Assembly (NCBI GenBank): GCA_022561525.1
Contig: JADFRB010000122.1
Coordinates: 1 to 6,395, forward strand
Length of the DNA: 6,395 nucleotides
Source: Nitrospinota bacterium
GTDB taxonomy: Bacteria > Nitrospirota > Nitrospiria > Nitrospirales > UBA8639
Direction of reading: 5' to 3'
Shown here: one piece after another, positions 6,295-6,395 of the stretch
Layout: every line of letters begins with the position of its first letter
Numbering within the stretch: the stretch's first letter is position 1
Translations under genes and position numbers: made by a program
Notes under the pieces: model-generated
Databases searched by the model: none
What the model saw: only the letters and a program-made list of their open reading frames with translations
What the model was told of the DNA's origin: nothing

Positions 6295-6395
6295 ACGTTG
6301 GGCCTGAGGCCGTAGACGGGAAACGCGAGACGGAAAACGAACTCCTTGCCGTTCAGAGTGTAAATCGTGACGACCTCGATCGGCCATCCCGCCGG
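6295..6395. other. Right-edge sequence, unresolved
   Basis: After the last stop codon come a small inverted repeat GGCC-TGA-GGCC at 6301-6311 without a T run, the heptamer repeat at 6312-6339 and then sequence to the window edge. One + strand frame (from 6297) is open to the end without a start codon. On the - strand one frame entering from the edge stops at 6355-6353, while two others run on towards or into the FemAB-like gene. None of these short translations is recognisable. A convergent gene ending near 6353 is possible but not supported. Confidence 0.3.
6312..6339. repeat. Short degenerate 7-base tandem repeat downstream of the FemAB-like gene
   Basis: Four consecutive 7-base units can be read: GTAGACG, GGAAACG, CGAGACG and GAAAACG. 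They share the pattern of two variable bases, purine-rich centre and ACG end. Such degenerate heptamer arrays are seen between genes in some bacteria. The array is short and imperfect, and the window ends 56 bases later, so its full length is not visible. Confidence 0.45.

Noticed and set aside
6301..6311. GGCC-TGA-GGCC inverted repeat as terminator of the operon
   Set aside because: The stem is only four base pairs with a three-base loop and there is no T run after it.
6297..6395. Open + strand frame running off the right edge
   Set aside because: It has no start codon or ribosome binding site, is only 33 codons, and passes through the heptamer repeat; openness over this length is expected by chance.

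Overview
The window holds four complete genes on the + strand, followed by about 100 bases of unresolved sequence at the right edge. Base composition is close to balanced by eye, and Shine-Dalgarno sites, where present, are ordinary bacterial ones. The first gene is a Sat-CysC fusion. The other three are typical of the exopolysaccharide clusters that accompany exosortase A (XrtA/PEP-CTERM) systems in Gram-negative, often biofilm-forming bacteria. A Nitrospirota (Nitrospira-like) or proteobacterial host would fit. This is inference from gene content, because no rRNA or other taxonomic marker is present.

Layout. Bases 1-161 are an upstream region with a very strong ribosome binding site and no convincing gene. 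Bases 162-1892 encode a bifunctional ATP sulfurylase/APS kinase that converts sulfate to APS and then PAPS. A near-ideal rho-independent terminator with a perfect 18-bp stem lies at 1928-1969 and isolates this gene from what follows. A leader of about 215 bases with two inverted repeats then leads into three closely spaced co-directional genes. These are an AsnB-type glutamine-dependent amidotransferase (2186-4126), a family 2 glycosyltransferase with C-terminal membrane segments (4166-5200) and a FemAB/GNAT-fold protein of the PEP-CTERM-associated type (5236-6294). Gaps between them are only 39 and 35 bases, so they are probably one operon. Bases 6295-6395 contain a short degenerate 7-base repeat and no resolvable gene.

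How the genes may work together. The amidotransferase, glycosyltransferase and FemAB-like protein look like part of a surface polysaccharide assembly locus. They would supply sugar transfer at the membrane plus nitrogen-containing (amide, amino-acyl or acyl) decoration of the polymer or its precursor. The Sat-CysC gene makes PAPS, the sulfate donor for both assimilation and sulfotransferases. Its position next to a polysaccharide locus raises the possibility of a sulfated polymer, but the terminator between them and the absence of a sulfotransferase here leave that a hypothesis. I see no CRISPR array, tRNA, rRNA, transposase or phage gene. Nothing in the window clearly demonstrates a wholly new system; the most interesting part is the amidotransferase-glycosyltransferase-FemAB cassette, whose chemistry is not established.
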